In this document: one piece after another, positions 12,201 to 22,188 of the stretch
How the letters are laid out: the number at the start of each line of letters is the position of its first letter
Position numbering within the stretch: position 1 is the first letter of the stretch
From: Trachythela sp. YZ-2020
Lineage: Eukaryota; Cnidaria; Anthozoa; Malacalcyonacea; Clavulariidae
Direction: 5' to 3'
Length of the DNA stretch: 64,000 nucleotides
Assembly: GCA_016169945.1 (NCBI GenBank)
Contig: JADLSH010000395.1
Location: forward strand, 6,414,001 to 6,478,000
Notes under the pieces: generated by a model
The model's database searches: none
Told to the model about the DNA's origin: nothing
What the model saw: only the letters and a program-made list of their open reading frames with translations
Translations under genes and position numbers: made by a program

Positions 12201-15200
12201 TTGCCAGTTCAAATTCAGTTTGTTATTCGTTTGATGGTGGAGAAGTCACGGATGCATATAATTCTCGCATTACGACTTCATTGTGGGTTTACAAGCAACT
12301 TAGGTCAAAAGTCATACTCTGGCTTAAGCCTATTGCTGATTCTGGCTGGAGACGTTGAACTCTGTCCTGGTCCAAGTGTAAAATGGGTGATTAACCTCAA
12401 ACGTTCAAAGACGGAGTGTGTTCTCTATGGTACCCACCAAAAAACTTCCAAATCAAGATCAATGGAAATAAAAGTCGGTGGAATCAACATTGTGCAATCG
12501 CAAGTGTATGAATATCTGGGTGTCAGGATGGACAAGAACTTAAATTATATTGAACATCTGGAAACGACAATTAAGAAAGCAACATCGAGAGTTAAACTTC
12601 TGTATCACATAAGACAGAATGTCAGCCCATCGACAGCAGAAACAATCTACAAAATGATGATCTTACCAATAATGTTATACTGTAACACCGTTTACCTGAA
12701 GCTATCTACCACCAACCAGGAAAAGTTTGAGAGAATCCAGAATCGAGCATTAAGAGTAATAAATGGTCAACGAAGTTCCGTAAGGCTGCCAAGTGTGAAC
12801 GAAATTAGAAATAGGTCCTGTGCTCTTGAGGTTTTTAAATGTTTAAATGGCATAGCGCCAAAAGCCTTTCAAGATTATTTCAAAAGAGTTGCACATGCTA
12901 AATGTACACGTGCGAATAACACGAATATTGTCCTTCCGAAGATCAGAACTGAAACCGGAAGAAAACTTTTGCATACCAAGGGGCAATTCTTTTTAATAAG
13001 CTATCTTACTAGTGATTTGAAGACAGAACAATCACTGTTAAGATTTAAGTCTAGCTGCAAACGTTTTAACTTTGACTTTTATCTTTGACTTTTAACACAT
13101 CTTTCATATTTTATATATCTTATACCATTTTCATGTAATTATCATACCTTAATGTAACAATATTAAAATAGTTAGTTTAGTGGACAGAGACATCGACAGG
13201 TCCGACAGGTCCTTGGTTGATACCAGCAATTTATGTTGCTGAAACAAGTTTTTAACCTGTATAAATATTATATTATTATTATTATTAGTATTAGTGTAGA
13301 AAGTACTTCATTAGGAAAATTATTAACAGTGTCAGGTCCTCATATTATATATTCTGTAAACGTAACAAAGAATGGGATAACCCACAACTAATGTCATACT
13401 AATATTTTTGTCATATATATAGAGTTAATTCAAGTAGACACTGGTAAACTACCTGTAAAGAGAGGTTTATCACTGTAGTATGTAAACATTGATCGTAATT
13501 AATATAGTTTCCATTATTATTATTATTATTATTATTAAACCACAGAACAAAAAGCGATTTCTCAGTTTAAATGGTAGAGAACTACATTATGTCCCCGGGC
13601 ATAATTTTACCCAGTATCATCTTACGAAAAGACAAGGTCTCGCGCTTGCTGTTATTAAAGACGCTCTACCTATAATTCTTCCAACATTAACTGAGATTGT
13701 AAACCGTTCTTTACTAACTCTTCTAATCTCAGTATTTCCATCAACCTGGAAAGAATCGGAAAAAATTCCACTTCTGAAGGAGGGAGATTATGAAGTACAA
13801 ACGATAACCGCCCTGTTTCACTGCTGCCTGTTGCTTCTAAAATCTGCGAGCGTGTTGCCCTTAATCAACTAACGGAATATATGTCTCGCAAAAAGTGTCT
13901 CACCGAACATCTCACTGAAACACTGCATATTATCGTATCAGATACGATTCTTAATGCTATGGATAAGAAAGAATTAACTGCAGTTGTTTTACTAGATTTA
14001 TCAAAAGCGTTTGATATTATCGAACATAACCTGTTACTTAAGAAACTTCGTTTACTAGGTTGTCTAAAGAAGCAGTCGCTTGGTTTAAGGGCTACTTGTC
14101 AGAAATAACTCAGTCAGTGCGGATCGGTCATAAACTATCAGAAACTCGTATGGTGGCACATGGTGTACCCCAAAGTTATATACTTGGTCCAACATTATTT
14201 AATATCTATGTAAACGCGATCTCCCAACTATTCCTATCGTGTGCCCGTTGAAATCTTATGTTGACGATTCGAATGTTTATCTGTCGTTTTCAATTAAAAA
14301 CATAGAGGTTGCTCAGGTTCAACTTACAGACGGCGACCTAGACTTGCTCCAAGTCTGTCTCTTGCGAAAATGCGGCGGCGACCTAATGAGAACCACTGCG
14401 TGGTGTTGCTAAATAGTCTACTTGTCAATCCTGACAAAACTAAGCTTCTTTTGTTCGGGACACCACAGATGCTCGAACAGGTACAAGACCGGTATTTTCA
14501 GCTGGGGATTTAGGCATGGTTTTTGGATGAATGTTTGAGTTATGATGAACACATTACCCAAATAGTTTCAAAATGAACAAAGTCTCTTTGCCAAATCAAT
14601 CGAATCAAGCACATTTTTGACAGTCCGACATTGATAACGATTATTAATGCTCTGATCTTCAGCAACTATACTATTGTGCATCTGTGTGGGCGAACACCTC
14701 CAAGAAAAACATCGCCAAGCTCCAAAGTGTTCAAAACTTTGCTGCGAGAATTGTGACTGGCACGCGGAAATTTGATCCTATTACGCCAGCATTGCAACAA
14801 TTAAATTGATTACACGTTTGTTATATGCTACGTTATAGAGATGCTGTTATATGACATTTAAGTGTCTGAAAGGTTTAGCGCCGCCATACTTTGCCAACCA
14901 ATTTAAATTGCGATCAGAAACACATGATCATGATACTAGACAGAAAGTCAAGCTGGATGTCCCGACTGCTGTGGGAAGCGTTCCTTTTATATATATAGGG
15001 CGACTAAATTGTGGAACAGTTTACCTGATTATATCAAGGACATTTCTAGTATCCAAATTTTTAAGAAGACAGTAAGAAATTTGTTGCATGAAGAGTGAAC
15101 AAATTAACATAGTTCTTAACTAATTTTTATATTTGTAAATATATCAACATAATTTAAATTTTAGAACGTATATTTTTTATCTCTTTTATCCATGTAATTA

Positions 15201-18200
15201 TTTCTGAAAAGCCATTTTTGGAGAAATAAATATTTAATAGTAATAATAATAATAAAAAATAATATTAAACTAGACTCTTTATTTATTAGACTCAGTGCAA
15301 TCACAAAGCACAAAATATAATACAGCACACGCCTAAAATTTCTGTGTAAAAATGTATATAAAGTCATTTTATTGAGTTATCTATGTTGCTACACAGTAAC
15401 TTATAGAAAGACTTGTGGTAGTTGAAAAGACTCGAAATAACGTGGAAAAACTCGTCCTACGGCTACAGGCTTGTTTACCCATTACTCCCATACTCCCACG
15501 CGTGTTTCTATAATTGTATGGAAACACGGAAAATGTTTTAACCAACGTGAAATACAATGTAAACTGTCATATATATGTAACAAATGGTGGTTGTAACACA
15601 GCAGTAACATGCCTGAAGATCCCACTACACATGCATGTCCCACTAGAATGCAGTGCCAGACTACTTGGGGAAATTTATACGTGATTAGGATGCATGGTTA
15701 AAATTTTGACATTTAACTTAACATGCATGCATAACCTAAAATTGAGAATGTAAGAATCATGTCTACTTGTAGTAGGCCTAGTAACACACATCAACATATT
15801 TCTATAATTATTAAGTTATTTCTTGCTTTAGATGAATTAGCATCAGTAATCAATAGAGCTGTTGATATTGGTGTTACTAAGGTACAGAACAACAGTGTAT
15901 TAATAAATTATAACTATAATTTCTGCATTAACCCCCCTCTCTTTAAGCAAAATTTCTATTTGCGAAATAGTCATGTCTGTGAAGACTTTTTGTCATCACC
16001 GGTGGGTCAGGTCGTTTATATCTAGAAATATGTGCTGCATAGATTGTCACTTTTTTGGAACATGACTTGTGAAAGTTGTATGTTCTTGTATTTGTTTCTT
16101 CAGATGATTATAACCTGTGGCTGTTCGGATGATATAAAAAATGGACTCGAACTCAGTAAAACTAGAGGTACATATAACAAGATGGTTTGTGGACACTTAT
16201 ATGATTATACTTGCTCTGGATCTGGATATTTACTTTTTTCAAGTAAAACTTGAATTTCCTCTTCATTTAATTGTCCAAATCTGCCAGCCATTTTTCTACT
16301 CTTCTCTACTGACTACTAGTAGGATATGAGCTAATATCCTGCTAGTAGAGAACCAATCAGATTGCAGAATACCTCGTATCCAGAGCTTGTGTATATAATA
16401 ATATCTGTTATTATACTCTACCAGCTGCCCGCCCTGCTGCCGGTGGGAATGGCACCCCCCCCCCCTACCTTACAAAAGTATGTACAGTCGAACCTCTAAT
16501 TATAATGGACACCAATAGGGAACGTTTCAAATAGAGAGGTGTCCGCTGGCGAGAGGTAAATTAATATAATAGCATGGCATTTGGTAACTGCAATAAGCAT
16601 CCGCTACTTCGATGTGTCCTTTGGATGGAGTGACCGTTAATCAGAGATTCGACTGTGTAAAAGAGGAGCCAACTGGTTGTAGTGGACTAACTATGTATTG
16701 ACATTATCTAGATGATTTGTACTGTACAGTTGGCTGTCATCCTACGCGATGTGATGAGTTTGAAAAGGACGGAAATCCAGATGCATATCTTAATGGTTTA
16801 CTTGATGTAATTCAAAATAATAAAGATAAAGTTGTGGCAGTTGGAGAATGTGGACTAGGTTGGTTGTAAGTACAACATACAACACTTGCATCAGCTAAAG
16901 TACACTGTATCAACTTACATTTGAGACGGATTGTCTATCCAACGAATGATACGGATTATTCGAACTACTGTATCCATGCAGACGAACTAGCAAAATAGCG
17001 TCATCTCTTCCATCGGTTTATAGTGGATACGAATTACGCACGTAAGTAGTTCTGAATTGATCGTTCTGACCATAAATGTTCTGACGGATGATCCATCTGC
17101 CGCATTTACTTATTTGTTTAACTTTGTTCTTCTAAAATGATTTGTTTGGCACAATCAATACTGATTTCGTGCTGTAGATTTATCCTTCATATAGCTAAAA
17201 TGTCACATAGTAATGTTATATTTGACGCAATGCGCACAATAAATGCACATGAACTCTGGAATCAAGTATATATCTTCTGTTTACTTGGTTCAAACTAATG
17301 TGTTAAAGTAAAAACGCGAGTTAAATTTTCACTTTACAACAAAAAATTGTAAGAGTGCTTTATACTGACTCGCGTACATTCAGCAATACTCGAATATGTT
17401 AGATTGGCGTATACATGGGTCAAACTTAAATATACATTAGTTCGCTCTCTTGGTCATCCTTAGCCAAAATGAATGTTGATCACATTTTAATCATACATTC
17501 ACGAAAAAACAAAATAGCTTATACAGAAATAATAAAAGATATAATACTAAAATGAGATAACCAGAATAATAAACATAAAATTAAAAACACACATTGTTTG
17601 TTCTTTAGATTATGATCGCTTGCATTTTTGTCCTAAAGAAACTCAGTTAAAGTAAGTGTGAGTGAGATCAATTCATTGATCTCCAGTTTATATCCATGTT
17701 TCACGGGACGATTCTCTTCACAGGTATTTTGAAAGACAAATTGACTTGGCAGAAAAGACAAAGTTACCAATGTTCCTTCATATGCGTAACGCTCATACAG
17801 ATTTTTCAGGCAAGTATATATAGCTGCCTTAATATCTTCTGCTACATGTATTTAATCAAAATAAATATATAGTTGCAGAATACTACTTTCAACTTGCTGT
17901 GAATTTGTGTGATAATGGCCAACTGTATTGCTGTACTAACACTCTAATAAGACGCTACCGTTAAATTTAAGAAGACCACTATAATGACTTGTGGTCTACC
18001 TTTAATCAAATCTTCTGGACAAACGCTCTGGCCAGGCTGGTTGTATCGCAGCGTCCTTACTACCTTTTCCAGGCTCTAGTTACCAGGCTCTTTAATGGCA
18101 ACCTTTTCACCAAAAATCTGTTGAATTTTACAAAAAACATGTTGGTATATTGACCCAAAGCCTGCGTTGTGAGTTTAAACTACAGTGTCAATGCATGCAT

Positions 18201-21200
18201 GCATGCAATCGATCTCCTGCGCAGCCATGCATTCGTTTCATCGTAGTTGCTGATATTCTTTACTTCTATTTTTAGACATTGTTAAACGAAACCGGGATAG
18301 GATTCGCTCTGGTGTTGTAAGTTTTGACAGAGTTTTATCGGATTTAATTCAGACGAATTTAATTCGCTATTAAATTCGTCGATTGGTCAAGTTTGAACAT
18401 GGTTTCATTTCAAAAGACGAATTTAATTTAGACGAATTGAATTCATAAGATGTCATCATGGATATTTACAAATCGACACGACGATACGACGTCGTATAAA
18501 ACGAAGAAGCGCTACAGACGTTGTATCCGTCTGACCATGTCTTGAACAAATTTAATTCATCAGACGAATTTAATTCATTTCATACAACGCACTAGCGTCG
18601 AATTGAATTCGTTCAATTTAATTTGTCTGATAGCGCGACGTATGAAACAGGCCTTTAATGAGTGATGGCTTTGGACCTGATGAAACACGAGAGCTAATTT
18701 CGACGACTTTTGGGATCACAGCAGCCGAGACAATAATGCTAATGACATGAAGTAGCGCGAACGTACATCTAGAAACCTGCCGAGTAAACGCCTGGGTCTA
18801 GGCTGGGATCACAGTAATTGGCCAAAAGTTGTTGTGATAATACCCAGTCACAATTTTGTAAACGTTATGTATATTGACTTGTATATTATGCAATGTACCG
18901 TTAAAGATGTGCATCTCATATAGTATTATTTTTATAAAGAATTTCAAGAAGCAAATACCAACGAGTAAATATACGCTAAATGCTCATAGGCCATGTAAAA
19001 TGTAAAAGTTTAATATATTTTTTAAGTAATGTTCTCCAAAATGGCTTTAAGCGAAACGCACATAAATAATGGCGAATCTTGCAAACTCGCCGTTTTACCA
19101 AATGGATAAACAATTTCACAAATTAGCATTTCTCACGTCATGAGACCAAGTGGCCTTGTCCGCCATTTTTAGGTTGTAAATCACACGGGGACCGTGGACA
19201 CGGTAACAGGCAAAGGAGTGAATTTAGTGAAGTAAAAACACAATACTATTGATTATTAATATTGAGTGCGTAGTTCCAGTGTGGATAGCGATAAACGATA
19301 TGCTTAAGGATTTGTAGGTTCCGAGGAAGTTTGATCTTACAAATCCTCAAACATATTGTTTATAATACTATTTACTTCACTAAATCACTCCTTCTCTTGT
19401 CATCCTCTGTTGCTGCGCGGTTTTCCACCCAAAAATGGCGGACAAGGCCTGGTCGCATGGCGTAAAAAGGCTAATTCCAGTCTTTTTTGTGAGCTCGATT
19501 CCTGCCGACTCTCGCACGTGATAACCTGCTCGGTCAAAATCTATCCGGACATGCACCTATGTAATTTTGCAATAGAACTGCCAAATACTTTCCCACCCAT
19601 TTCATTCCAATGTTGCTTCTCCATATGATGTATATATGATGACAAATAGGACATTGGTTTACGGCATAGGGGTGGGATACGTGTGAAGTTGTCCGATCAT
19701 TTCCCCCCAACTATTTCTACTGGTTAAAAAATTGACACACTGAGCTGAGGTAGTTAGGTACTAGTAAATACCATAAAGTGTGCAGTATGTAGCTTAGCTA
19801 TAGATATTGCATAACATTACAATGTGCCTTTTCCCTTTCCTTAGGCTCACTGTTTTACTGGCAGTAAAGAAGAAGCACTCTCTGTCCTTGACCATGGACT
19901 ATATATCGGTGTAACGGGATGGTAGGTCTATACATTCATTTATACAAGAGTCCTTCTCTTGTTGTCCAGACGGCTTAAGCACGAACCTTTTAATTAAATC
20001 CTAGGTAGCCCAAAAATCTGTATTGAATAAAAAAATGTAAAAGCATTGGTGTTCTTTTGTGTATAATAATATAATTTCCGCTTGCGAAATGCCTTTAGCA
20101 AAACCTTTACCCAGTCTCCGATAGTATTGTTTACGCGCGGCCGGCCTGTGACGATGCAATGACAATGTATATATATATTGGATTTTCCTGTGTTTGACGT
20201 GAATTGCAATAGCCAATCAAATCTCATCGTTGTCATTTAAAAAAAATACCAGTATCAGGTGACTTGCGTCCCGCATCGTCACAGCGAAAAATTTAACAAA
20301 ATATGAAAAATATTGCTCATTTTTCGTTACATCCAGAGCTGTTTTTGACAAGAAAAGGTTGCTGGCAGTGTAGTAAAATTATCCAACATGGTATTTTTTT
20401 GTAGTTTAATGCGTATTTTTTTCACTATTTCTCGTGGACTGTGCGTGTAAATTATGAATTTAGTTGCCAACCTTGTCAAATATATATATTGTCAGCCTCG
20501 TACCCAGGCGCTTTTAAGGAAAAGAAAAAAAATCGCATTCAGCTAATTTATAGAGATCAGTGGCTAAGCTGAGCGAGCGCGCGGGGGTGCTTGGGGAGGT
20601 CGCGATACATTGTCATTGCATCGTCACAGGCCGGCCGCGCGTAAACAATACTATCGGAGACTGGGTAAATGTTTTGCTAAATGCATTTCGCAAGCGGAAA
20701 TTATTTTATTATACACAAAAGAACACCAATGCTTTTAATTTTTTTTATTCCACACAGATTTTTGGGCTACCTAGGATTAAATCAACGCAATAATGTAATT
20801 ATTTTAACATGAAAAAATGATGCACGATTCAGCATCGAAACGTCGTCATCAAATAAAACTAATATCATTTTGCTTTCATTTGTTTCACAATTAATTTCCA
20901 ACAAATTTTCAATTAGTTAATTAAGAATTATATGAATGTTTGATATATTATTCATTTGCAGTAAGAATTTCTTATTATGTGTGTAGCTCGTTTAAAACAG
21001 AAGAAAATGTCGAAGTTGTAAAATCAATCCCAGTAGAAAAGCTAATGATTGAGACAGGTAGAGTATTAGGTGAACGTTTTGTTTTAAAGTTTCGGATACT
21101 CCAACGTACTTATTCGGGTATTTCATAATTTACTGCCAACGCAAGATGTCCAAGTTAAAAAGTGAACCACTTATAAGTTATTTTACCTTCTCCTATGCAA

Positions 21201-21698
21201 TCTCCTCCTAAATTTCTTTGTCTCGTGGTGTAGCTGTGTTGAACGAATTATAGCGACCTATATTAAATATCAAACATTTTGTGAAATTTAGATGCACCCT
21301 GGTGTGAGATCAGACCAACGCACGCTGGATTTAAGTACATTAAGACAAAGTTTGATACGAAGAAAAAGGAAAAATGGCAAGAAGGATTTTGTGTGAAGAG
21401 CAGGAATGAACCAGCACATCTAATGTACGTATTTATTCTGATGTACCTTCATAAACGTATTTCATGAAAATGCTAGCCAAAAGATGGTTTCTACTCAAGG
21501 ACCAGTTGTTCAAAGGCTGATTAGCTTAAACCTTCAAATGCAGATTTTTCATATGGAGAATGATACAAAGTCTTATTGTATATTTTTTGTTCTTTTTGCA
21601 GACAAGTTTTAGAAGTTCTTGCTGCTATTAAGGAAGAGGAAGTTTCTGAACTGGCCGAAACTGTTTATCAAAATACCATGAATGTATTTTTTAATTAA
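9237..21698 (+). CDS. TATDN1: TATDN1-type TatD metal-dependent deoxyribonuclease, 13 exons
   Basis: Putative metal-dependent DNA hydrolase of the TatD family (TIM-barrel amidohydrolase fold), linked in animals to DNA degradation and nuclear functions. Exons: 9237-9261, 9377-9397, 11617-11661, 15832-15881, 16104-16167, 16712-16858, 17609-17651, 17724-17809, 18276-18316, 19845-19921, 20987-21057, 21292-21424, 21602-21698. They join in phase to 900 nt, 299 aa plus stop, against about 297 aa for the vertebrate protein. Landmarks: IDIGANLSD (8-16), VGCHPTRC (75-82), GECGLD with metal ligand Glu114, MFLHMRN with His151, AHCF with His176, IETDAPW with Asp224. Twelve of thirteen introns' worth of boundaries are standard: all introns are GT-AG except intron 8, which begins GC. 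The start is the first in-frame ATG, in a short first exon. Introns 2 and 3 hold MITEs, a minisatellite and LINEs. The gene converges on SDR gene 1. I am confident of orthology; exon ends of the two first tiny exons are the least secure. Confidence 0.95.
9377..9397 (+). other. TATDN1: 21-nt microexon (exon 2) of the TATDN1-like gene
   Basis: The stretch lies between a polypyrimidine tract ending TTTTTTTAG and the donor GTATAA. It supplies two bases of Asp9's codon, then IGANLS, then the first base of the next Asp. These residues match the invariant N-terminal IDIGxNL segment of TATDN1, and no other place in the window supplies them in phase. Without it the protein loses exactly seven codons in frame. 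Confidence 0.85.
9478..9613. mobile_element. Palindromic MITE, family A, copy 1
   Basis: The two halves are inverted copies starting CACTTATTTACTGAGACC and meeting at GGCAACAACATCGG near the centre. The whole 136 bp can fold as one hairpin. Related copies lie at 9859-9992 and 27456-27574. It sits in intron 2 of the TATDN1-like gene. Confidence 0.85.
9614..9858. repeat. Spacer element with its own inverted ends, between family A copies
   Basis: The ends read TTATTATATAGCAAGTGTCA on the left and the inverse, TGACACTTGCTATATAATAA, on the right. A diverged version of the internal sequence (near GAGGCGCGAG, CGGTCGGTTTGCAAGTCG) recurs in opposite orientation at about 27040-27150 and 27405-27455, again beside a family A palindrome. 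The pair therefore behaves as one larger composite repeat. Confidence 0.7.
9859..9992. mobile_element. Palindromic MITE, family A, copy 2
   Basis: This is the same palindrome as 9478-9613, more diverged, with ends ACTTATTTACTGACGCC and its inverse. The central ACAACA words are kept but one arm has small changes. It lies in intron 2 of the TATDN1-like gene. Confidence 0.8.
10713..11556 (+). repeat. 21-bp minisatellite, about 24 units, split by a MITE
   Basis: The unit is GGCAGTTACATTACGTCCCTG (21 bp). About 24 units run from 11073 to 11556, mostly identical, with a G-to-A variant (CCTGAGCA) at three places and older diverged units at the left edge. A single unit is also seen at 10713-10736, left of the inserted MITE. 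Because 21 is a multiple of three, two long frames stay open (10946-11557 and 11017-11574); they are a by-product of the repeat, not genes. Confidence 0.9.
10737..11067. mobile_element. hAT-like MITE inserted in the minisatellite, 8-bp TSD
   Basis: Ends are CAGGGGTGTAGGAAG at 10737-10751 and the inverse of CAGGGGCGTAGGAAG at 11053-11067. The 8-bp duplication CCTTGGCA flanks both sides (10729-10736 and 11068-11075) and is itself part of the minisatellite unit. CAGGG-type ends with 8-bp TSDs are characteristic of hAT elements. It has no transposase, so it is non-autonomous. Confidence 0.9.
11935..11992. repeat. Short inverted repeat GTTTCTATA...TATAGAAAC
   Basis: GAGTTTCTATAACTGTATAG followed by AAACACGG forms a small hairpin. 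A similar motif recurs at 15500-15530 (CGTGTTTCTATAATTGTATG). Both lie in intron 3 of the TATDN1-like gene and may be ends of one older element. Confidence 0.5.
12040..13292 (+). mobile_element. Non-autonomous, internally deleted LINE copy
   Basis: A 5' leader containing an AACAATGGCGGCTGC-type start (12131-12145) comes before the deleted frame at 12183-13088. The 3' untranslated part ends in an ATT-repeat tail at about 13268-13290. The 5' limit is approximate. The pattern (5' end, 2A segment, C-terminal segment, 3' tail) looks like a LINE that lost about 2 kb internally before or after insertion. Confidence 0.7.
12183..13088 (+). CDS. Internally deleted LINE with a continuous 301-aa frame
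   Basis: The frame starts at the first in-frame ATG (12183) and runs unbroken to 13088. Numbering from that Met, the 2A-like motif GDVELCPGP is at residues 56-64 (bases 12348-12374), preceded by a hydrophobic stretch (LSLLLILAG). Directly after it comes the region that follows the RT catalytic box in CR1/L2 LINEs: a KTECVLYG segment, YEYLGVRMD, a coiled stretch, then [12 protein letters not shown] and a C-terminal tail. The endonuclease and RT core are absent, yet the join keeps the frame. The expected Asn of NPGP is Cys, so ribosome skipping is probably lost. It cannot reverse-transcribe itself. It lies in intron 3 of the TATDN1-like gene. Confidence 0.75.
   Translation: MLRSNLLPVQIQFVIRLMVEKSRMHIILALRLHCGFTSNLGQKSYSGLSLLLILAGDVELCPGPSVKWVINLKRSKTECVLYGTHQKTSKSRSMEIKVGGINIVQSQVYEYLGVRMDKNLNYIEHLETTIKKATSRVKLLYHIRQNVSPSTAETIYKMMILPIMLYCNTVYLKLSTTNQEKFERIQNRALRVINGQRSSVRLPSVNEIRNRSCALEVFKCLNGIAPKAFQDYFKRVAHAKCTRANNTNIVLPKIRTETGRKLLHTKGQFFLISYLTSDLKTEQSLLRFKSSCKRFNFDFYL
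13560..15262 (+). mobile_element. Decayed LINE fragment with RT
   Basis: In successive frames the plus strand gives [14 protein letters not shown] (about 13747-13790), [13 protein letters not shown] (about 13988-14028), [19 protein letters not shown] (14157-14213), YVDD at 14257-14268, and the C-terminal segment [15 protein letters not shown] (14857-14901). At least three frameshifts separate them. It ends in a TAA-repeat tail at about 15237-15258. The family differs from the LINE at 4795-8025. Confidence 0.85.
16485..16660. mobile_element. pogo/Tc1-like MITE, family B, copy 1
   Basis: The ends read CAGTCGAACCTCTAATTA on the left and the inverse of CAGTCGAATCTCTGATTA on the right, bounded by TA. 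Inside, AATAGGGAACGTTT and GTGTCCGCTGGCGAGAGG are shared with the copy at 52054-52231, which is in opposite orientation. CAGT ends with TA targets suggest a pogo-like transposase in trans. It lies in intron 5 of the TATDN1-like gene. Confidence 0.8.
17808..17813 (+). other. GC-AG intron donor in the TATDN1-like gene
   Basis: Exon 8 ends TTTTCAG and the intron begins GCAAGTATAT at 17810. The next exon starts at 18276 after TTTTTAG. Only this boundary keeps the [11 protein letters not shown] reading continuous. CAG|GCAAGT is the typical context of the minor GC-AG intron class, where the rest of the donor fits U1 snRNA well. Confidence 0.85.
18335..18655. repeat. Cluster of GACGAATTTAATTC inverted and direct repeats
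   Basis: The word CAGACGAATTTAATTC and its inverse recur at least seven times over 320 bp in intron 9 of the TATDN1-like gene. The right part also has ACGACGTCGTAT-type palindromes. There is no coding signal. It probably derives from one or two MITEs. Confidence 0.6.
20000..20775. mobile_element. 776-bp element with about 180-bp terminal inverted repeats
   Basis: The left arm (about 20000-20175) and right arm (about 20600-20775) are inverted copies: both carry CCTAGGTAGCCC at the tip, then GCATTGGTGTTCTTTTGTGT, then GCGCGGCCGGCCTGTGACGA. A direct repeat ATTAAAT flanks the element (19993-19999 and 20776-20782). The centre has no transposase. The long inverted ends resemble Mutator-like or foldback elements, but the 7-bp duplication does not settle the class. 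It lies in intron 10 of the TATDN1-like gene. Confidence 0.8.
20490..20520. repeat. Solo CCTCGTACCCAGG end-like repeat
   Basis: GTCAGCCTCGTACCCAGGCG occurs here and a diverged inverted pair of the same word is found at 48272-48395. It may be a solo MITE end. Confidence 0.4.
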
Positions 21699-22188
21699 CA
21701 GTTGTCAAATATAAACTAATAATAGGCGAATAAGTATCAGTAAATATTTAAGGTATTACTTGTTATATGCCTGTAGAAAAGCCTCCATTGGGCCAAGAAC
21801 AATATTTTGTACTTTTGAAACAAGCAATGTAGTCAACATATACTATTTCAAACTAAGCAAATCAACTACTTATACTGCGGTATAGGTAAACACAGTCTAT
21901 ACAACAGTTTTTATTGTGAAGAAGCTACATATAATACAAGTGATTACAAGATCTCGCCTACTGTAAAGTTTCTGCGGTGATTATATGTCAAAATTTGTTC
22001 ATAAAGAATAGTTGTTACACCATCTAGTTTAGTATAATGTTAGTCTTGAGCTCATTTCTGTCAATCCATTATCCAGTCGTTTCTCGATATATGGGGACAT
22101 CATTCCTAGTTAAAAATCTACCTAGCACTATCCATTAAAACACTACTTTAGTCAACACAGCAATTTTCAGTTTAAGTTTGTTAGAACT

